DNA of 64,000 bases from Hyphomicrobiales bacterium (GCA_900469345.1 UBWZ01000012.1:184417-248416); one strand, 5' to 3'; positions 1-9,419 are shown, numbered from the stretch's first letter. A program made the numbers and translations. Notes: generated by a model not told the origin, from the sequence alone.

Positions 1-436
1 GATGATCGAAGCTCATCAGCGCGACCTTGCCCTCGTAGCCCTCGAGGGTCTCCAGCACCGCGTCCGCGAAACCGTCGTCCTCGTCGCTGCTGCGCCCCTT
101 GATCTCGATCACCAGCGGCACGCGGCCGGCGACCAGCTTCAGCATCTGCTTCAGCGTCGGGATGCGGTCCTTCGTCCCGCCAACGGCGAGCATTGCAAGT
201 TCCGCCGATGTCCGCTCGCGCAGGTCGCCTCGGATGCCGCACAGCCGCTGCAGGTCGTTGTCGTGGAAGACGACCGGCACGCTGTCGCTCGCCAGCTGCA
301 CGTCGCATTCGATCGCAAACCCCGCATCGCAGGCGCGGGTGAAGGCCGAGAGCGTATTCTCCCAGACCTGGTTGTTCAGGTCGTGGTTGCCGCGATGGGC
401 CACCGGGACATCCTTGAGCCAGTCTGCAGACGTCAT
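1..436 (-). CDS. Glycerophosphodiester phosphodiesterase family protein (partial, runs off the window)
   Basis: This is the N-terminal ~145 residues of a GDPD TIM-barrel enzyme, a family that hydrolyses glycerophosphodiesters to glycerol-3-phosphate and an alcohol. The reading begins MTSADWLKDVPVAHRGN; the HRG motif, the following ENT and the IECDV segment are the family's metal and catalytic signature, and HDNDLQR follows. The rest lies left of position 1. Its ATG overlaps the stop of the upstream ridA-like gene by 4 bases (ATGA), so the two are probably co-transcribed and translationally coupled. The substrate cannot be told from this fragment. Confidence 0.85.
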   Translation of the reverse strand, partial: MTSADWLKDVPVAHRGNHDLNNQVWENTLSAFTRACDAGFAIECDVQLASDSVPVVFHDNDLQRLCGIRGDLRERTSAELAMLAVGGTKDRIPTLKQMLKLVAGRVPLVIEIKGRSSDEDDGFADAVLETLEGYEGKVALMSFDH

Positions 437-903
437 GCGGCGATCTCGATGATCGCTTCGACTTCGACGGAGGCGTTGAAGGGCAGGGCCGCCATGCCGA
501 CGGCGGCGCGCGCATGCTTGCCGGCTTCGCCGAGCACGTTCGCCATCAGGTTGGAAGCGCCGTTGGTCACCACGTGCTGCTCCACGAAACCGGGAGCCGA
601 GGCAACGAAGCTGGTCAGCTTCACGACCCGCTTGATGCGGGTGAGATCGCCGCCAAGGGCCGACTTTGCCTGCGCCAGGATGTTGATGGCGCACAGCTCT
701 GCGGCGCGCTGTGCGGCTGCCACGTCGACGTCCGAGCCGACCAGTCCGGTCACCGCGACCTTGCCGTTTTCGTTGGGCAGCTGGCCGGAGATAAAGAGGA
801 GGTTGCCGGTGATGACGAAGGGCAGATAGTTAGCGGCCGGGGCCGCCGCCTGCGGAAGGGCGATGCCCATTTCTTCAAGACGGCTGTCGATTGCGTTCGC
901 CAT
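433..903 (-). CDS. RidA/YjgF-family enamine/imine deaminase-like protein
   Basis: A 156-residue member of the RidA (YjgF/YER057c/UK114) family, whose archetype hydrolyses reactive enamine/imine intermediates released by PLP enzymes. The segment NLLFISGQLP and the C-terminal block ARAAVGMAALPFNASVEVEA are typical; the Arg of ARAAV aligns with the substrate carboxylate-binding Arg of active RidA. It belongs to the longer subfamily starting with a helix (SRLEEMGIALP). I start it at MANAIDS because a GGAGG lies about 6 bases upstream; the open frame extends further to position 972. It is followed by the phosphodiesterase gene with a 4-base overlap. Confidence 0.85.
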   Translation of the reverse strand: MANAIDSRLEEMGIALPQAAAPAANYLPFVITGNLLFISGQLPNENGKVAVTGLVGSDVDVAAAQRAAELCAINILAQAKSALGGDLTRIKRVVKLTSFVASAPGFVEQHVVTNGASNLMANVLGEAGKHARAAVGMAALPFNASVEVEAIIEIAA

Positions 904-955
904 GGTATCCTCCGTTTTGTTGTCAATCTTGCAAAAATACTGCATCAAGGCCTTA

Positions 956-1148
956 GAGCGTTTCAAGGTCAAAGGGAACGGTTCTGTTCACACCCGGCGG
1001 TCGCGGCCAAGACGCGCACCGCCAGGCCGGCTGGTTTCCGCCATCATCTTCGGCTCTGGTGGTGGCCGTGAGCAGGGATGTCGTCCGTGCGGCTGTTTCC
1101 GTGCGGGATTGCGCTGATGGGGTGATTCCCTTTGACCTTGAAACGCTT
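956..1148. repeat. TA-flanked inverted-repeat intergenic element (MITE-like)
   Basis: A perfect 22-bp inverted repeat (957-978 with 1126-1147, reading AGCGTTTCAAGGTCAAAGGG from the left end) bounds about 147 bp of sequence with no convincing gene. The dinucleotide TA sits directly outside both ends (954-955 and 1149-1150), as expected for a TA target duplication of IS630/Tc1-type non-autonomous elements. It fills most of the 304-bp gap between ridA and eipB. The repeat structure is seen directly; the mobile-element reading is inference. It may equally be one of the palindromic intergenic repeat families of Rhizobiaceae. Confidence 0.6.
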
Positions 1149-1207
1149 TACCCTCGGTCGATGGCGTTCGTGCAACGGCGTCGATTGGGACCAACAGGAG
1201 ATAATGA

Positions 1208-2032
1208 ATGCTGCGCATGAGCCTCGTGCTGTTGCTTGCCGCCGGCGCCGGAAGCGCCCAGGCGGCGCCGATCAACGCCGATAATGCCGCCCGTCTCCTC
1301 GTGCCGCATCGCGCCGTCTATGACCTGAAACTGAAAGATGCGTCCGATCGCTCGGGCATCGAAGGCATGTTCGGGCGCATGGTCTACGAATTCAAGGGGT
1401 CGGCCTGTACCGGCTTCACGACCAATTTCCGGCTGGTGACGAAGATCGAGACGGGTGACGCGACGCGCGTCAGCGACCAGCAGACCAAGACCTTCGAGGA
1501 TCTTTCGGCGCGGCAGTTTCATTTCGAGACCAAATCCTTCACCGACGAACAACTGGACAAGCAGCTGATCGGCGATGCAAGCCGGGCCGACAAGGGCGTC
1601 AAGGTCGCCATCAAGGAGCCGAGCGGACGCGAACTGGATCTTCCGTCCAGTGATTTTCCGACTGACCACATGCTGGAGGTCATCCGCAATGCCAAGGACG
1701 GCAAGAACTTCTTCGAGGCGCGCGTCTTCGACGGGTCAGAAAACGGCGATCAGTCGCTGCTGACGACCACCGTCATCGGCAAGCAGCAGCAGCCGGCCAA
1801 GGACGATGCGGATGCGGACCAGGCCGGCGAGTTCGCCAAGACGTCCTACTGGCCTGTCACCATCGCCTATTTCAACGACAGCGCGGCGGGCGATCCGACG
1901 CCTGTCTACAACATGTCGTTCAAGCTCTACGAGAACGGCATCACCCGTGACCTCACCATGGATTACGGCGATTTCGTTCTGTCGGGCAGCCTCAGCAAGC
2001 TCGAGCTGCTCGACAAGCAGGACTGCAAGTGA
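1208..2032 (+). CDS. eipB: Periplasmic cell-envelope integrity protein EipB (DUF1849)
   Basis: A 274-residue exported protein of the DUF1849 family, whose Brucella member EipB forms a beta-spiral in the periplasm and is needed for envelope integrity. A signal peptide is visible (hydrophobic residues 4-15, cleavage predicted after AQA at residue 19). There are exactly two cysteines, Cys67 (GSACTGF) and Cys273 (next to the C-terminus), matching the conserved disulfide pair described for Brucella EipB. The ATG at 1208 follows AGGAG by about 7 bases. It stands alone, between an inverted-repeat element and a hairpin. Confidence 0.85.
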   Translation: MLRMSLVLLLAAGAGSAQAAPINADNAARLLVPHRAVYDLKLKDASDRSGIEGMFGRMVYEFKGSACTGFTTNFRLVTKIETGDATRVSDQQTKTFEDLSARQFHFETKSFTDEQLDKQLIGDASRADKGVKVAIKEPSGRELDLPSSDFPTDHMLEVIRNAKDGKNFFEARVFDGSENGDQSLLTTTVIGKQQQPAKDDADADQAGEFAKTSYWPVTIAYFNDSAAGDPTPVYNMSFKLYENGITRDLTMDYGDFVLSGSLSKLELLDKQDCK

Positions 2033-2046
2033 GGAAAGCTGCAAGG

Positions 2047-2076
2047 CAGGCTGCGGGATGAATTCCCGGCGGCCTG
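2047..2076 (+). terminator. Hairpin after eipB
   Basis: Stem CAGGC...GGGA / TCCC...GCCTG with a TGAAT loop and a single-base bulge, placed 15 bases after the eipB stop. No clear T-run follows, so it may be a weak or factor-assisted terminator. Confidence 0.45.
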
Positions 2077-2131
2077 TCCCATATAGAGTGCATGAGCGGC
2101 AAAGTTGACGTGCCGCAGGGGAGATGTGTCC

Positions 2132-2848
2132 GTGGCGAGAGGATTTTCAGGCGTCGGTGTTTGGGTGGCTTGCCTGACCATGGGTGCGGCTTCGCTGTTT
2201 CTGGGCAACAGCACCGCTGAAGCCGGGAACTGCCGCAACACTCCTGCATCGGGCATTGACTGGACCGGCTGTGCCAAGAAGAACCTGATGCTGTCCGGAA
2301 GCGATTTTTCGCACGGCAATCTCGCCGAGGCGGATTTGAGCGCCACCGATCTGCGCGATTCCGACTTCACCGGTGCCAATCTGTCCAAGGCCAAGGTGTC
2401 GCGCGCCTGGCTGGGTGGGGCACACGCGGAAAAGGCGAATTTCGAAAAGATCGAGGGCTATCGCACCGGCTTCCAGAAGATATCGGCCAAAGGTGCGTCG
2501 TTTGCGGGCGCCGAACTTCAGCGCGCCAATTTCGAAGGCGCCGACCTCACCGGGGTCAGCTTCGAAAAGGCCGAACTCAGCCGAGTGGTGTTCGACAAGG
2601 CTATCCTGACGGGAACCAGTTTCGGATCCGCCAATCTGGCGCGGGCCGACCTCAGCAACGCTGTCTTCGAGGGCGCGCTGGATTTCAGCAACGCCTTCCT
2701 GTCCCTGACCCGGATCGAGGGCGTCGACCTCTCGTCGTCGATCGGCATCGAGCAGCACCAGGTGGACATGGCCTGCGGCGACGGCAAGACAAAGCTGCCC
2801 CAAGGGCTGACCGTTCCCCAGTCGTGGCCCTGCGCCAACAAGGACTGA
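2132..2848 (+). CDS. Secreted pentapeptide-repeat protein
   Basis: A 238-residue exported protein. Residues 1-31 form a signal peptide ending at AEA. Roughly residues 58-200 are tandem pentapeptide repeats of the A(D/N)LXX/F type (for example [15 protein letters not shown] and GANLSKA), which should fold into a right-handed quadrilateral beta-helix. Function is unknown; the family is mostly structural or protein-binding. I chose GTG at 2132 because AGGGGAG lies 8-9 bases upstream and it starts the signal peptide directly; the frame is open from a TTG at 2105. A C-terminal tail holds two further cysteines (MACGDG and SWPCAN). Confidence 0.75.
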   Translation: MARGFSGVGVWVACLTMGAASLFLGNSTAEAGNCRNTPASGIDWTGCAKKNLMLSGSDFSHGNLAEADLSATDLRDSDFTGANLSKAKVSRAWLGGAHAEKANFEKIEGYRTGFQKISAKGASFAGAELQRANFEGADLTGVSFEKAELSRVVFDKAILTGTSFGSANLARADLSNAVFEGALDFSNAFLSLTRIEGVDLSSSIGIEQHQVDMACGDGKTKLPQGLTVPQSWPCANKD

Positions 2849-2875
2849 GCCACACCAACTTTTGCGGGATCGATG

Positions 2876-2902
2876 CTTGCTTTTGCGGCCGATCACCTGT
2901 AT
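2876..2902 (+). promoter_or_regulatory. Possible rpsB promoter
   Basis: CTTGCT (2876-2881) and CTGTAT (2897-2902) resemble the alphaproteobacterial -35 CTTGAC and -10 CTATAT, but the spacer is only 15 bp. It would give an rpsB leader of about 120 bases that contains a small hairpin, TCCGG-gagaaat-CCGGA. Visual match only. Confidence 0.25.
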
Positions 2903-3029
2903 GGCCAGCCGCATTCCACACGTAAGGCGTGGGACTGTCCGGGAGAAATCCGGATCGTTCCGACCGGTGGCATTCTTAAACGGATGCTGTTCGCCTTGCG
3001 GAGGTTCAACCGGAAAAGGAGAAAAAGGC

Positions 3030-3797
3030 ATGGCATTGCCCGATTTCAGCATGCGCCAGCTTCTGGAAGCTGGTGTTCACTTCGGCCACCAGACCCATCG
3101 CTGGAACCCGAAGATGAAGCCGTACATCTTCGGCGATCGTAACAACATCCACATCATCGACCTGGCTCAGACGGTTCCCATGCTGTCGCGCGCCCTGCAG
3201 GTCGTGTCTGACACGGTTGCCCGTGGCGGCCGCGTTCTGTTCGTCGGCACCAAGCGCCAGGCTTCCGAGCTGATCGCCGATTCGGCAAAGCGCTCCGCCC
3301 AGTACTATGTCAACTCGCGTTGGCTCGGCGGCATGATGACGAACTGGAAGACGATCTCGAACTCGATCCAGCGTCTGCGCAAGCTCGACGAGATCCTCGG
3401 TTCGGACGCTTCCGGCTTCACGAAGAAGGAACGCCTCAACCTCGAGCGCGAACGCGAGAAGCTTGAAAAGGCCCTCGGCGGTATCCGCGACATGGGCGGC
3501 ACGCCGGACCTGATGTTCATCATCGACACGAACAAGGAAAAGATCGCCATCGACGAAGCCAAGCGCCTGGGCATCCCGGTCGTGGCTATCATCGACTCCA
3601 ACTGCGATCCGGACCTGATCGACTTCCCGATCCCCGGCAATGACGACGCATCGCGCGCCGTTGCTCTCTACTGCGACCTGATTGCCCGCGCCGCCATCGA
3701 TGGCATCGCGCGCCAGCAGGGCGCTTCGGGCCGCGACCTCGGTGCTTCCGCTGAAGCTCTGATGGAGCCGGCTCTCGAAGAAGAAGCGGGCGCCTGA
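3030..3797 (+). CDS. rpsB: 30S ribosomal protein S2
   Basis: Ribosomal protein S2, 255 residues, a component of the 30S head/platform junction. The N-terminus [20 protein letters not shown] and the motif THRWNPKM are diagnostic, as are the central RWLGGMMTN and the segment [20 protein letters not shown]. Start at the ATG preceded by AAAAGGAG. It heads the rpsB-tsf-pyrH-frr order common to most bacteria, but is separated from tsf by 252 bases containing two hairpins, so read-through to tsf is probably limited. Confidence 0.98.
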   Translation: MALPDFSMRQLLEAGVHFGHQTHRWNPKMKPYIFGDRNNIHIIDLAQTVPMLSRALQVVSDTVARGGRVLFVGTKRQASELIADSAKRSAQYYVNSRWLGGMMTNWKTISNSIQRLRKLDEILGSDASGFTKKERLNLEREREKLEKALGGIRDMGGTPDLMFIIDTNKEKIAIDEAKRLGIPVVAIIDSNCDPDLIDFPIPGNDDASRAVALYCDLIARAAIDGIARQQGASGRDLGASAEALMEPALEEEAGA

Positions 3798-3805
3798 CGC
3801 TCTCC

Positions 3806-3873
3806 GGAGCGGCCCTGGCCGCTCCGACCAGTCACGTCACGAAGGCCAGAGATACCATAATCCCTGGCCTTCG
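3806..3873 (+). terminator. Tandem hairpins after rpsB
   Basis: Two perfect stems follow the rpsB stop: GGAGCGGCC/GGCCGCTCC (3806-3825, 2-base gap between arms) and CGAAGGCCAG/CTGGCCTTCG (3840-3849 with 3864-3873), the second followed by a short T-containing stretch. They probably act as terminator or attenuator between rpsB and tsf. Confidence 0.6.
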
Positions 3874-4049
3874 CCGTTTATACCGACGGCCTCCGCCGGC
3901 CACAGGCACCGACCGCCTGCCGTGCGTCGAGGCTCATCCTTCGTGATGCTTCATCACGTTGTCACAATCCCGGGTACATTCGTCCCCAAAATATTGACGT
4001 CGCCGAGCTTTCCGGCGATCCGCAACTTGAACCGACAAGAGGCACGAAA

Positions 4050-4976
4050 ATGGCTGAAATCACCGCTGCACTGGTTAAGGAACTGCGCGAAAAGTCTGGC
4101 GCAGGCATGATGGACTGCAAGAAGGCGCTGAACGAGAACGACGGCGATATCGAAGCAGCGATCGACTGGCTGCGCGCCAAGGGCATTGCCAAGGCCGACA
4201 AGAAGTCCGGCCGCACCGCTGCCGAAGGCCTGATCGGCGTTGCCGCTGCCGGCACCAAGGCCGTCGTCATCGAGCTGAACTCCGAAACCGACTTCGTTGC
4301 CCGCAACGACGCGTTCCAGTCCATGGCACGCGGCATTGCTGACGTTGCGCTTGGAACCGATGGCAGCATCGACGCCGTTGGCGCAGCCACCTATCCGGCC
4401 ACCGGCAAGTCGGTCACCGAGACGATCAAGGATGCCATCGCCACCATCGGCGAGAACATGAACCTGCGTCGCTCGGTTGCGCTCGAAGTCGAAGACGGTG
4501 TTGTCGCGACCTACATCCACAATGCTGCTGCCGACCGCGTCGGCAAGCTCGGCGTTCTGGTCGCCCTCAAGTCGACCGGCAACAAGGAAGCCCTCAACGC
4601 CATCGGCCGCCAGGTCGCCATGCACATTGCCGCGACCAATCCGCTGGCCGTTCGTGCCGAGGAAGTCGATGCTGCCGTTGCCGAACGCGAGCGCAACGTG
4701 TTCATGGAACAGGCGCGCGAATCCGGCAAGCCGGAAGCCATCATCGAAAAGATGGTCGAAGGCCGCATGCGCAAGTTCTTCGAGGAAGTCGCGCTGCTGT
4801 CGCAGGCCTTCGTCATCAACCCCGACCTGACCGTCGGTGCCGCCGTGAAGGCCGCCGAAGCGGAAGTCGGTGCCCCCATCGAGGTCACCGGCATGGCTCG
4901 CCTCCTGCTCGGCGAAGGCGTTGAAAAGGAAGAAACGGACTTCGCTGCCGAAGTGGCTGCTGCCGCCAAGGGCTGA
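4050..4976 (+). CDS. tsf: Translation elongation factor Ts
   Basis: EF-Ts, 308 residues, the nucleotide-exchange factor of EF-Tu. The UBA-like N-terminus [20 protein letters not shown] and the EF-Tu contact motif TDFVARN are present, followed by the dimerisation domain and a C-terminal helix ([20 protein letters not shown]). The ATG follows AGAGG. It lies downstream of rpsB in the usual order and is followed by a strong hairpin. Confidence 0.98.
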   Translation: MAEITAALVKELREKSGAGMMDCKKALNENDGDIEAAIDWLRAKGIAKADKKSGRTAAEGLIGVAAAGTKAVVIELNSETDFVARNDAFQSMARGIADVALGTDGSIDAVGAATYPATGKSVTETIKDAIATIGENMNLRRSVALEVEDGVVATYIHNAAADRVGKLGVLVALKSTGNKEALNAIGRQVAMHIAATNPLAVRAEEVDAAVAERERNVFMEQARESGKPEAIIEKMVEGRMRKFFEEVALLSQAFVINPDLTVGAAVKAAEAEVGAPIEVTGMARLLLGEGVEKEETDFAAEVAAAAKG

Positions 4977-5008
4977 GCGATCCTTATCCGGAAAGCGGGT
5001 AAAACAGG

Positions 5009-5036
5009 AGGGCACCGGGTGACAAGCCGGTGCCCT
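5009..5036 (+). terminator. Terminator hairpin after tsf
   Basis: Perfect 10-bp stem AGGGCACCGG / CCGGTGCCCT with an 8-base loop, 33 bases after the tsf stop, followed by TCGTGT. Likely intrinsic terminator. Confidence 0.7.
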
Positions 5037-5098
5037 TCGTGTATCCGCAACCCGTTTTGAACTTCTCCCATAGACCGTCCACGTTTCAAGGAGCCTGC

Positions 5099-5821
5099 AT
5101 GTCCGTTACGCCCATCTATAAGCGTGTTCTGCTCAAGGCATCCGGGGAAGCTCTCATGGGCAGCCAGGGCTTTGGTATCGACGTCACCGTTGCAGACCGG
5201 ATCGCCTCCGATATCGCCGAAGCGCGCGGCATGGGCGTGGAAGTGGGCGTCGTCGTCGGCGGCGGCAACATCTTCCGCGGCGTCGCCGTCGCCTCCAAGG
5301 GCGGCGACCGCGTCACGGGCGACCACATGGGCATGCTCGGCACCGTCATCAACGCGCTCGCTCTCGCCACCTCGCTGCGCAAGCTGTCGATCGACACCGT
5401 CGTCCTGTCGGCGATCTCGATGCCGGAAATCTGCGAGAGCTTCTCGCAGCGGCAGGCGCTGCACCACATGTCGCAGGGCAGGGTGGTGATCTTCGCCGGC
5501 GGCACCGGCAACCCCTTCTTCACGACGGACTCGGCAGCCGCACTGCGCGCCGCCGAAATCGGCGCCGAGGCGATCTTCAAGGGCACCCAGGTGGACGGGA
5601 TCTACTCCGCCGACCCCAAGAAGAACCCGGACGCGACCCGCTTCGAGACGCTGACCCATGGCGAGGTTCTGGACAAGGGGCTCGCCGTGATGGATATCGC
5701 TGCGGTGGCGCTGGCCAGGGAGAACGCCATCCCGATCATCGTGTTCTCCATTCACGAAAAGGGTGGCTTCGCCCAAATCTTGACCGGTGGCGGTCGAAAG
5801 ACGATCGTATCTGATAATTGA
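5099..5821 (+). CDS. pyrH: UMP kinase
   Basis: Hexameric bacterial UMP kinase, 240 residues, phosphorylating UMP to UDP in pyrimidine nucleotide synthesis; it belongs to the amino-acid kinase fold. The segments RVLLKASGEALMG, VVVGGGNIFRG and GGTGNPFFTTD are family signatures. The ATG at 5099 has AAGGAG five bases upstream, so I use it although the frame is open from 5030. It is followed after 48 bases by frr. Confidence 0.97.
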   Translation: MSVTPIYKRVLLKASGEALMGSQGFGIDVTVADRIASDIAEARGMGVEVGVVVGGGNIFRGVAVASKGGDRVTGDHMGMLGTVINALALATSLRKLSIDTVVLSAISMPEICESFSQRQALHHMSQGRVVIFAGGTGNPFFTTDSAAALRAAEIGAEAIFKGTQVDGIYSADPKKNPDATRFETLTHGEVLDKGLAVMDIAAVALARENAIPIIVFSIHEKGGFAQILTGGGRKTIVSDN

Positions 5822-5869
5822 GCCGAGAGGCGGCCATGCCGCCGAAGAACAATACGGGAGTAGACTTGC

Positions 5870-6430
5870 ATGAGCGGATCAGTTGATCTCAATGACATCA
5901 GGCGCCGCATGGATGGCGCCGTCACCGCCTTCAAGAGCGATATCGCATCGCTGCGCACCGGACGTGCATCCGCCAACATTCTCGACCCGATCACGGTCGA
6001 AGCCTATGGATCGCGCGTGCCGCTGAACCAGGTGGCCAACATCACCGTTCCCGAGCCGCGCATGCTCGGCGTATCGATTTGGGACAAATCCATGGTCGGC
6101 GCCGTCGAACGGGCGATCCGGGAATCGCATCTCAGCCTCAATCCGATCGTCGATGGTCAGAACCTGCGCATCCCGCTGCCGGAACTCAACGAGGAGCGCC
6201 GCAAGTCGCTGGTCAAGGTGGCGCACGACTATTCAGAAAAGGCCAAGGTGGCGATTCGCCACGTGCGCCGTGACGGCATGGAAGGCCTGAAGAAGGCCGA
6301 GAAGGATGGCGTTCTGGGGCAGGACGAGAGCCGTGCCCAGTCGGACAAGGTGCAGAAGATGACGGATGATACGATTTCAGACGTCGAGCGCTTGCTTGCT
6401 GAGAAAGAAAAGGAAATCATGCAGGTGTAA
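5870..6430 (+). CDS. frr: Ribosome recycling factor
   Basis: RRF, 186 residues (the usual length is about 185), which together with EF-G splits post-termination ribosomes. It contains the conserved [13 protein letters not shown] and the helical C-terminal segment with [12 protein letters not shown]. The ATG is preceded by GGGAG. It lies in the pyrH-frr-uppS order with 53 bases to the start of uppS, consistent with one transcript. Confidence 0.98.
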   Translation: MSGSVDLNDIRRRMDGAVTAFKSDIASLRTGRASANILDPITVEAYGSRVPLNQVANITVPEPRMLGVSIWDKSMVGAVERAIRESHLSLNPIVDGQNLRIPLPELNEERRKSLVKVAHDYSEKAKVAIRHVRRDGMEGLKKAEKDGVLGQDESRAQSDKVQKMTDDTISDVERLLAEKEKEIMQV

Positions 6431-6483
6431 TCGACGCCCGACCGCTGCATTTGAGCTCGGCTACGAAAGGAACGACGTCGGAC

Positions 6484-7227
6484 ATGGTCAGCCCCGAACT
6501 TGCTATTATTCCCCGTCACGTTGCGATCATCATGGATGGCAACGGACGCTGGGCCAACAAGCGCGGGCTGCCCCGGACGATTGGTCATAGCAAGGGTGTC
6601 GAAGCGGTCCGCGAGACGGTGAAGGCTGCTGCCGACGCCGGCGTGGAATACCTGACGCTCTTTGCCTTTTCTTCCGAGAACTGGTCGCGGCCGGAAACGG
6701 AGGTCAACGATTTGCTTGGCCTGTTGCGCAAATTCATCCGTCGTGACCTTGCGGAACTGCATCGTGAAAACGTCCGCATTCGCGTCATCGGCGAGCGCGA
6801 GAAGCTGCGTGGCGATATCCTGCCGCTGCTGCTGGAAGCGGAAGAGACCACCCGCCACAACACGTCGCTGACGCTCGTGATCGCCTTCAACTACGGCTCG
6901 CGTGACGAAATCGTCCGGGCCGTGACGAAGCTTGCGCGCGAAGTCGAGGCGGGCAAGCTTTCGGCCGACGGGATCACGGCGCAGCTGATCGGCGAACAGC
7001 TCGATACGGCCGATATTCCAGACCCCGATCTCATCATCCGCACCAGCGGCGAAGAGCGCCTGTCGAACTTCTTGCTCTGGCAGGCCGCCTATTCCGAGCT
7101 GCTCTTTGTGCCTGACTACTGGCCGGATTTCGACCGCAACCGGTTTTTCGATGCGCTCAAGGTCTTTGCCTCGCGCGACCGGCGCTTTGGCGGCCTTTCC
7201 GCGAAAACGGCTGCGGCGGGCGGCTGA
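6484..7227 (+). CDS. uppS: Undecaprenyl diphosphate synthase (isoprenyl transferase)
   Basis: Cis-prenyltransferase, 247 residues, making the C55 lipid carrier for peptidoglycan and polysaccharides. MDGNGRWA (residues 17-24, catalytic Asp18), GHSKG and SSENW are visible, as is [15 protein letters not shown] near the C-terminus. I use ATG 6484 with AAAGGAA upstream rather than the in-frame TTG at 6451. Its stop overlaps the cdsA start by one base. Confidence 0.97.
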   Translation: MVSPELAIIPRHVAIIMDGNGRWANKRGLPRTIGHSKGVEAVRETVKAAADAGVEYLTLFAFSSENWSRPETEVNDLLGLLRKFIRRDLAELHRENVRIRVIGEREKLRGDILPLLLEAEETTRHNTSLTLVIAFNYGSRDEIVRAVTKLAREVEAGKLSADGITAQLIGEQLDTADIPDPDLIIRTSGEERLSNFLLWQAAYSELLFVPDYWPDFDRNRFFDALKVFASRDRRFGGLSAKTAAAGG

Positions 7228-8063
7228 TGACAAGCGAACTCAAGCAGCGCATCCTGTCTGCCCTGGTGCTGGCAGCCATCGTCCTCTACGCCACGTGGGC
7301 CGGCGGCTTTCCGTTCCGGATCGTGGCCGCCATCATCGCAATCCTGGTCTACTACGAGTGGTCGACGATCGCCCGCCTGGGAGAGCGCGATTTCACCGCC
7401 CATTCCTTCGCCTGGCTCATCATCGGCCTCGTGGCGGGCAACATCCTGTTCGGCGATGACAGCATGTCGGTTCCGCTTCTGGGCGGCGGCGTGGTGACGG
7501 CCGTGCTTCTGACCCTGCTGCGCCGCAGCGGCACCTGGTGGCTTCCCGGTGGCATCGTTTACGCGGGACTGAGCGGTATCGCGCTGGCGGCCATCCGCGG
7601 CGACAACCAGGTCGGCCTGGTGGCCATGCTCTTCCTGTTTGCGGTCGTCTGGAGCACGGATATCCTGGCCTACTTCGTCGGTCGCGCGATTGGCGGCCCG
7701 AAGCTTGCGCCGCGGATCTCGCCCGGCAAGACGTGGTCGGGAGCAATCGGCGGGACGATTGCCGGCGTGGTCGTGTCCAGCGGCCTGACAGCCATCGTGT
7801 TTTCGCGGTTTACACTCTGGACGGCCGTCATCGCGCTCGTTCTTTCGGTGGCGAGCCAGATCGGCGACCTGTTCGAATCCTTCATCAAGCGCCGCTTCGG
7901 CGTCAAGGATTCCAGTCGCCTCATTCCCGGCCATGGCGGCGTCATGGACCGCGTCGATGGCCTCGTTTTTGCCTGTTTCGCGGCGTTTCTTCTCACCCTT
8001 GTGTATGCGGCCATGACGGGCCATGTAGATGAGACTGTGGCAGCCTTTCTCTTTGGCCTGTAG
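7227..8063 (+). CDS. cdsA: Phosphatidate cytidylyltransferase (CDP-diglyceride synthase)
   Basis: Integral membrane enzyme, 278 residues, converting phosphatidic acid and CTP to CDP-diacylglycerol for phospholipid synthesis. There are about eight hydrophobic segments, and the family signature KDSSRLIPGHGGVMDRVDGL sits near residues 228-247. The start overlaps the uppS stop by one base (TGATG), so the pair is translationally coupled. It is followed by rseP after 39 bases. Confidence 0.96.
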   Translation: MTSELKQRILSALVLAAIVLYATWAGGFPFRIVAAIIAILVYYEWSTIARLGERDFTAHSFAWLIIGLVAGNILFGDDSMSVPLLGGGVVTAVLLTLLRRSGTWWLPGGIVYAGLSGIALAAIRGDNQVGLVAMLFLFAVVWSTDILAYFVGRAIGGPKLAPRISPGKTWSGAIGGTIAGVVVSSGLTAIVFSRFTLWTAVIALVLSVASQIGDLFESFIKRRFGVKDSSRLIPGHGGVMDRVDGLVFACFAAFLLTLVYAAMTGHVDETVAAFLFGL

Positions 8064-8102
8064 ATTGCGTTCCGGCCCAGCAACCTTGAAGCGGAAACAT
8101 TG

Positions 8103-9224
8103 ATGGCCATCATTGGCTTTTTGACCGGCTACATCGTCCCATTCATCATTGTGCTGTCGATTCTGGTCTTTGTGCACGAGATGGGCCACTACCTGATCGG
8201 TCGCTGGTGCGGCATCCGGGTCACCGCGTTCTCGCTCGGCTTCGGTCCGGAACTGGCCGGCTTCACGGATGGCCACGGGACCCGCTGGAAGCTGTCGGCC
8301 ATCCCGCTTGGCGGCTACGTCAAGTTCTATGGCGATGACGATGCCGCAAGCATGCCGGATGCCTCAACCGTCGCCCATATGAGCGAGTCGGAACGCGCAA
8401 AGACGCTTGCGGGCGCCAGGCTGTGGAAGCGGGCGGTGACCGTTGCTGCAGGCCCGATCGCCAACTTCATCCTCGCGATCGCCATCTTCGCCGTCCTATT
8501 CAGTGTCTACGGCAAGGTCGTTGCCGACCCTGTGGTCGCCGAAGTCAAGGCTGACAGCGCGGCCCAGGCCGCCGGCGTTCTTCCCGGCGACAAGCTGGTC
8601 GCGATGGATGGCAGCCGCATCAAGACCTTCGACGACGTCCGCCGCTATGTCAGCATACGGCCCGAGACGCCGATCACCGTCACGGTTCTGCGCGATGGCC
8701 AGGAGCTCCAGCTTCCCATGGTGCCGAAGCGCACCGAAATGACCGACCAGTTCGGCAACAAGATCGAGCTTGGCCTGATCGGCATCGTCACCAACGAGGA
8801 GCGCGGAAACTTCCGTGTCGAGACCTTCACGCCGCTACAGGCCGTGAAGGAGGGTGTGGTGGAGACCGGCAATATCGTCACCGGCACCTTCCGCTATATC
8901 GGCAATCTCGTCACCGGCCGCATGAAGGCGGACCAGCTTGGCGGCCCGGTGCGTGTCGCCCAGGCCTCCGGACAAATGGCGAGCCTCGGCGTCGCTGCCG
9001 TCGTGCAGCTTGCAGCCGTCCTGTCAGTCTCCATTGGACTTCTCAATCTGATGCCTGTGCCGGTGCTTGACGGGGGCCATCTCGTATTCTACGCGATCGA
9101 GGGGATCCGTGGAAAACCGCTTGCCGCCGGAGCCCAGGAAATTGCGTTCCGGATCGGTCTGGCGATGGTGCTGAGCCTGATGGTTTTTGCAACTTTCAAC
9201 GATATCAGTAACCTCATCGGTTGA
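8103..9224 (+). CDS. rseP: Site-2 intramembrane metalloprotease RseP (M50 family)
   Basis: Zinc intramembrane protease, 373 residues, that cleaves anti-sigma factors and other single-pass membrane proteins. HEMGH is at residues 25-29 in the first TM segment, and PVPVLDGGH supplies the third zinc ligand near residue 320. Only one PDZ domain is apparent (about residues 140-200), whereas the E. coli enzyme has two. Start at ATG 8103, one codon after an in-frame TTG. In the cdsA-rseP-bamA order it may be linked to envelope stress; the RskA-type anti-sigma at 31.4 kb is a conceivable substrate (inference). Confidence 0.95.
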   Translation: MAIIGFLTGYIVPFIIVLSILVFVHEMGHYLIGRWCGIRVTAFSLGFGPELAGFTDGHGTRWKLSAIPLGGYVKFYGDDDAASMPDASTVAHMSESERAKTLAGARLWKRAVTVAAGPIANFILAIAIFAVLFSVYGKVVADPVVAEVKADSAAQAAGVLPGDKLVAMDGSRIKTFDDVRRYVSIRPETPITVTVLRDGQELQLPMVPKRTEMTDQFGNKIELGLIGIVTNEERGNFRVETFTPLQAVKEGVVETGNIVTGTFRYIGNLVTGRMKADQLGGPVRVAQASGQMASLGVAAVVQLAAVLSVSIGLLNLMPVPVLDGGHLVFYAIEGIRGKPLAAGAQEIAFRIGLAMVLSLMVFATFNDISNLIG

Positions 9225-9239
9225 ACTGTCTGCATGCCG

Positions 9240-9256
9240 GAATAAACTGTTTATTC
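9240..9256. promoter_or_regulatory. 17-bp perfect palindrome upstream of bamA
   Basis: GAATAAAC-t-GTTTATTC, two perfect 8-bp arms around one base, lies 16 bases after the rseP stop and 164 bases before bamA. The 1-base spacer argues against a hairpin terminator and for a dimeric DNA-binding protein site. A 6-bp stem CGTGGC/GCCACG follows at 9275-9292. The regulator is unknown. Confidence 0.5.
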
Positions 9257-9419
9257 ACCATAATTTCAAGGTTTCGTGGCCGTTCAGCCACGCCTCAAAA
9301 GGAAGTAAACAGAAATTAACGCGATACCTTGCTTGTAGGGTAAAAGCAGGTAAAACGACACACGTGGCCGGAGTCGGGCTCCACCCGCCGAGGGACAACG
9401 GGAAAAGGTAAGAATTGAA

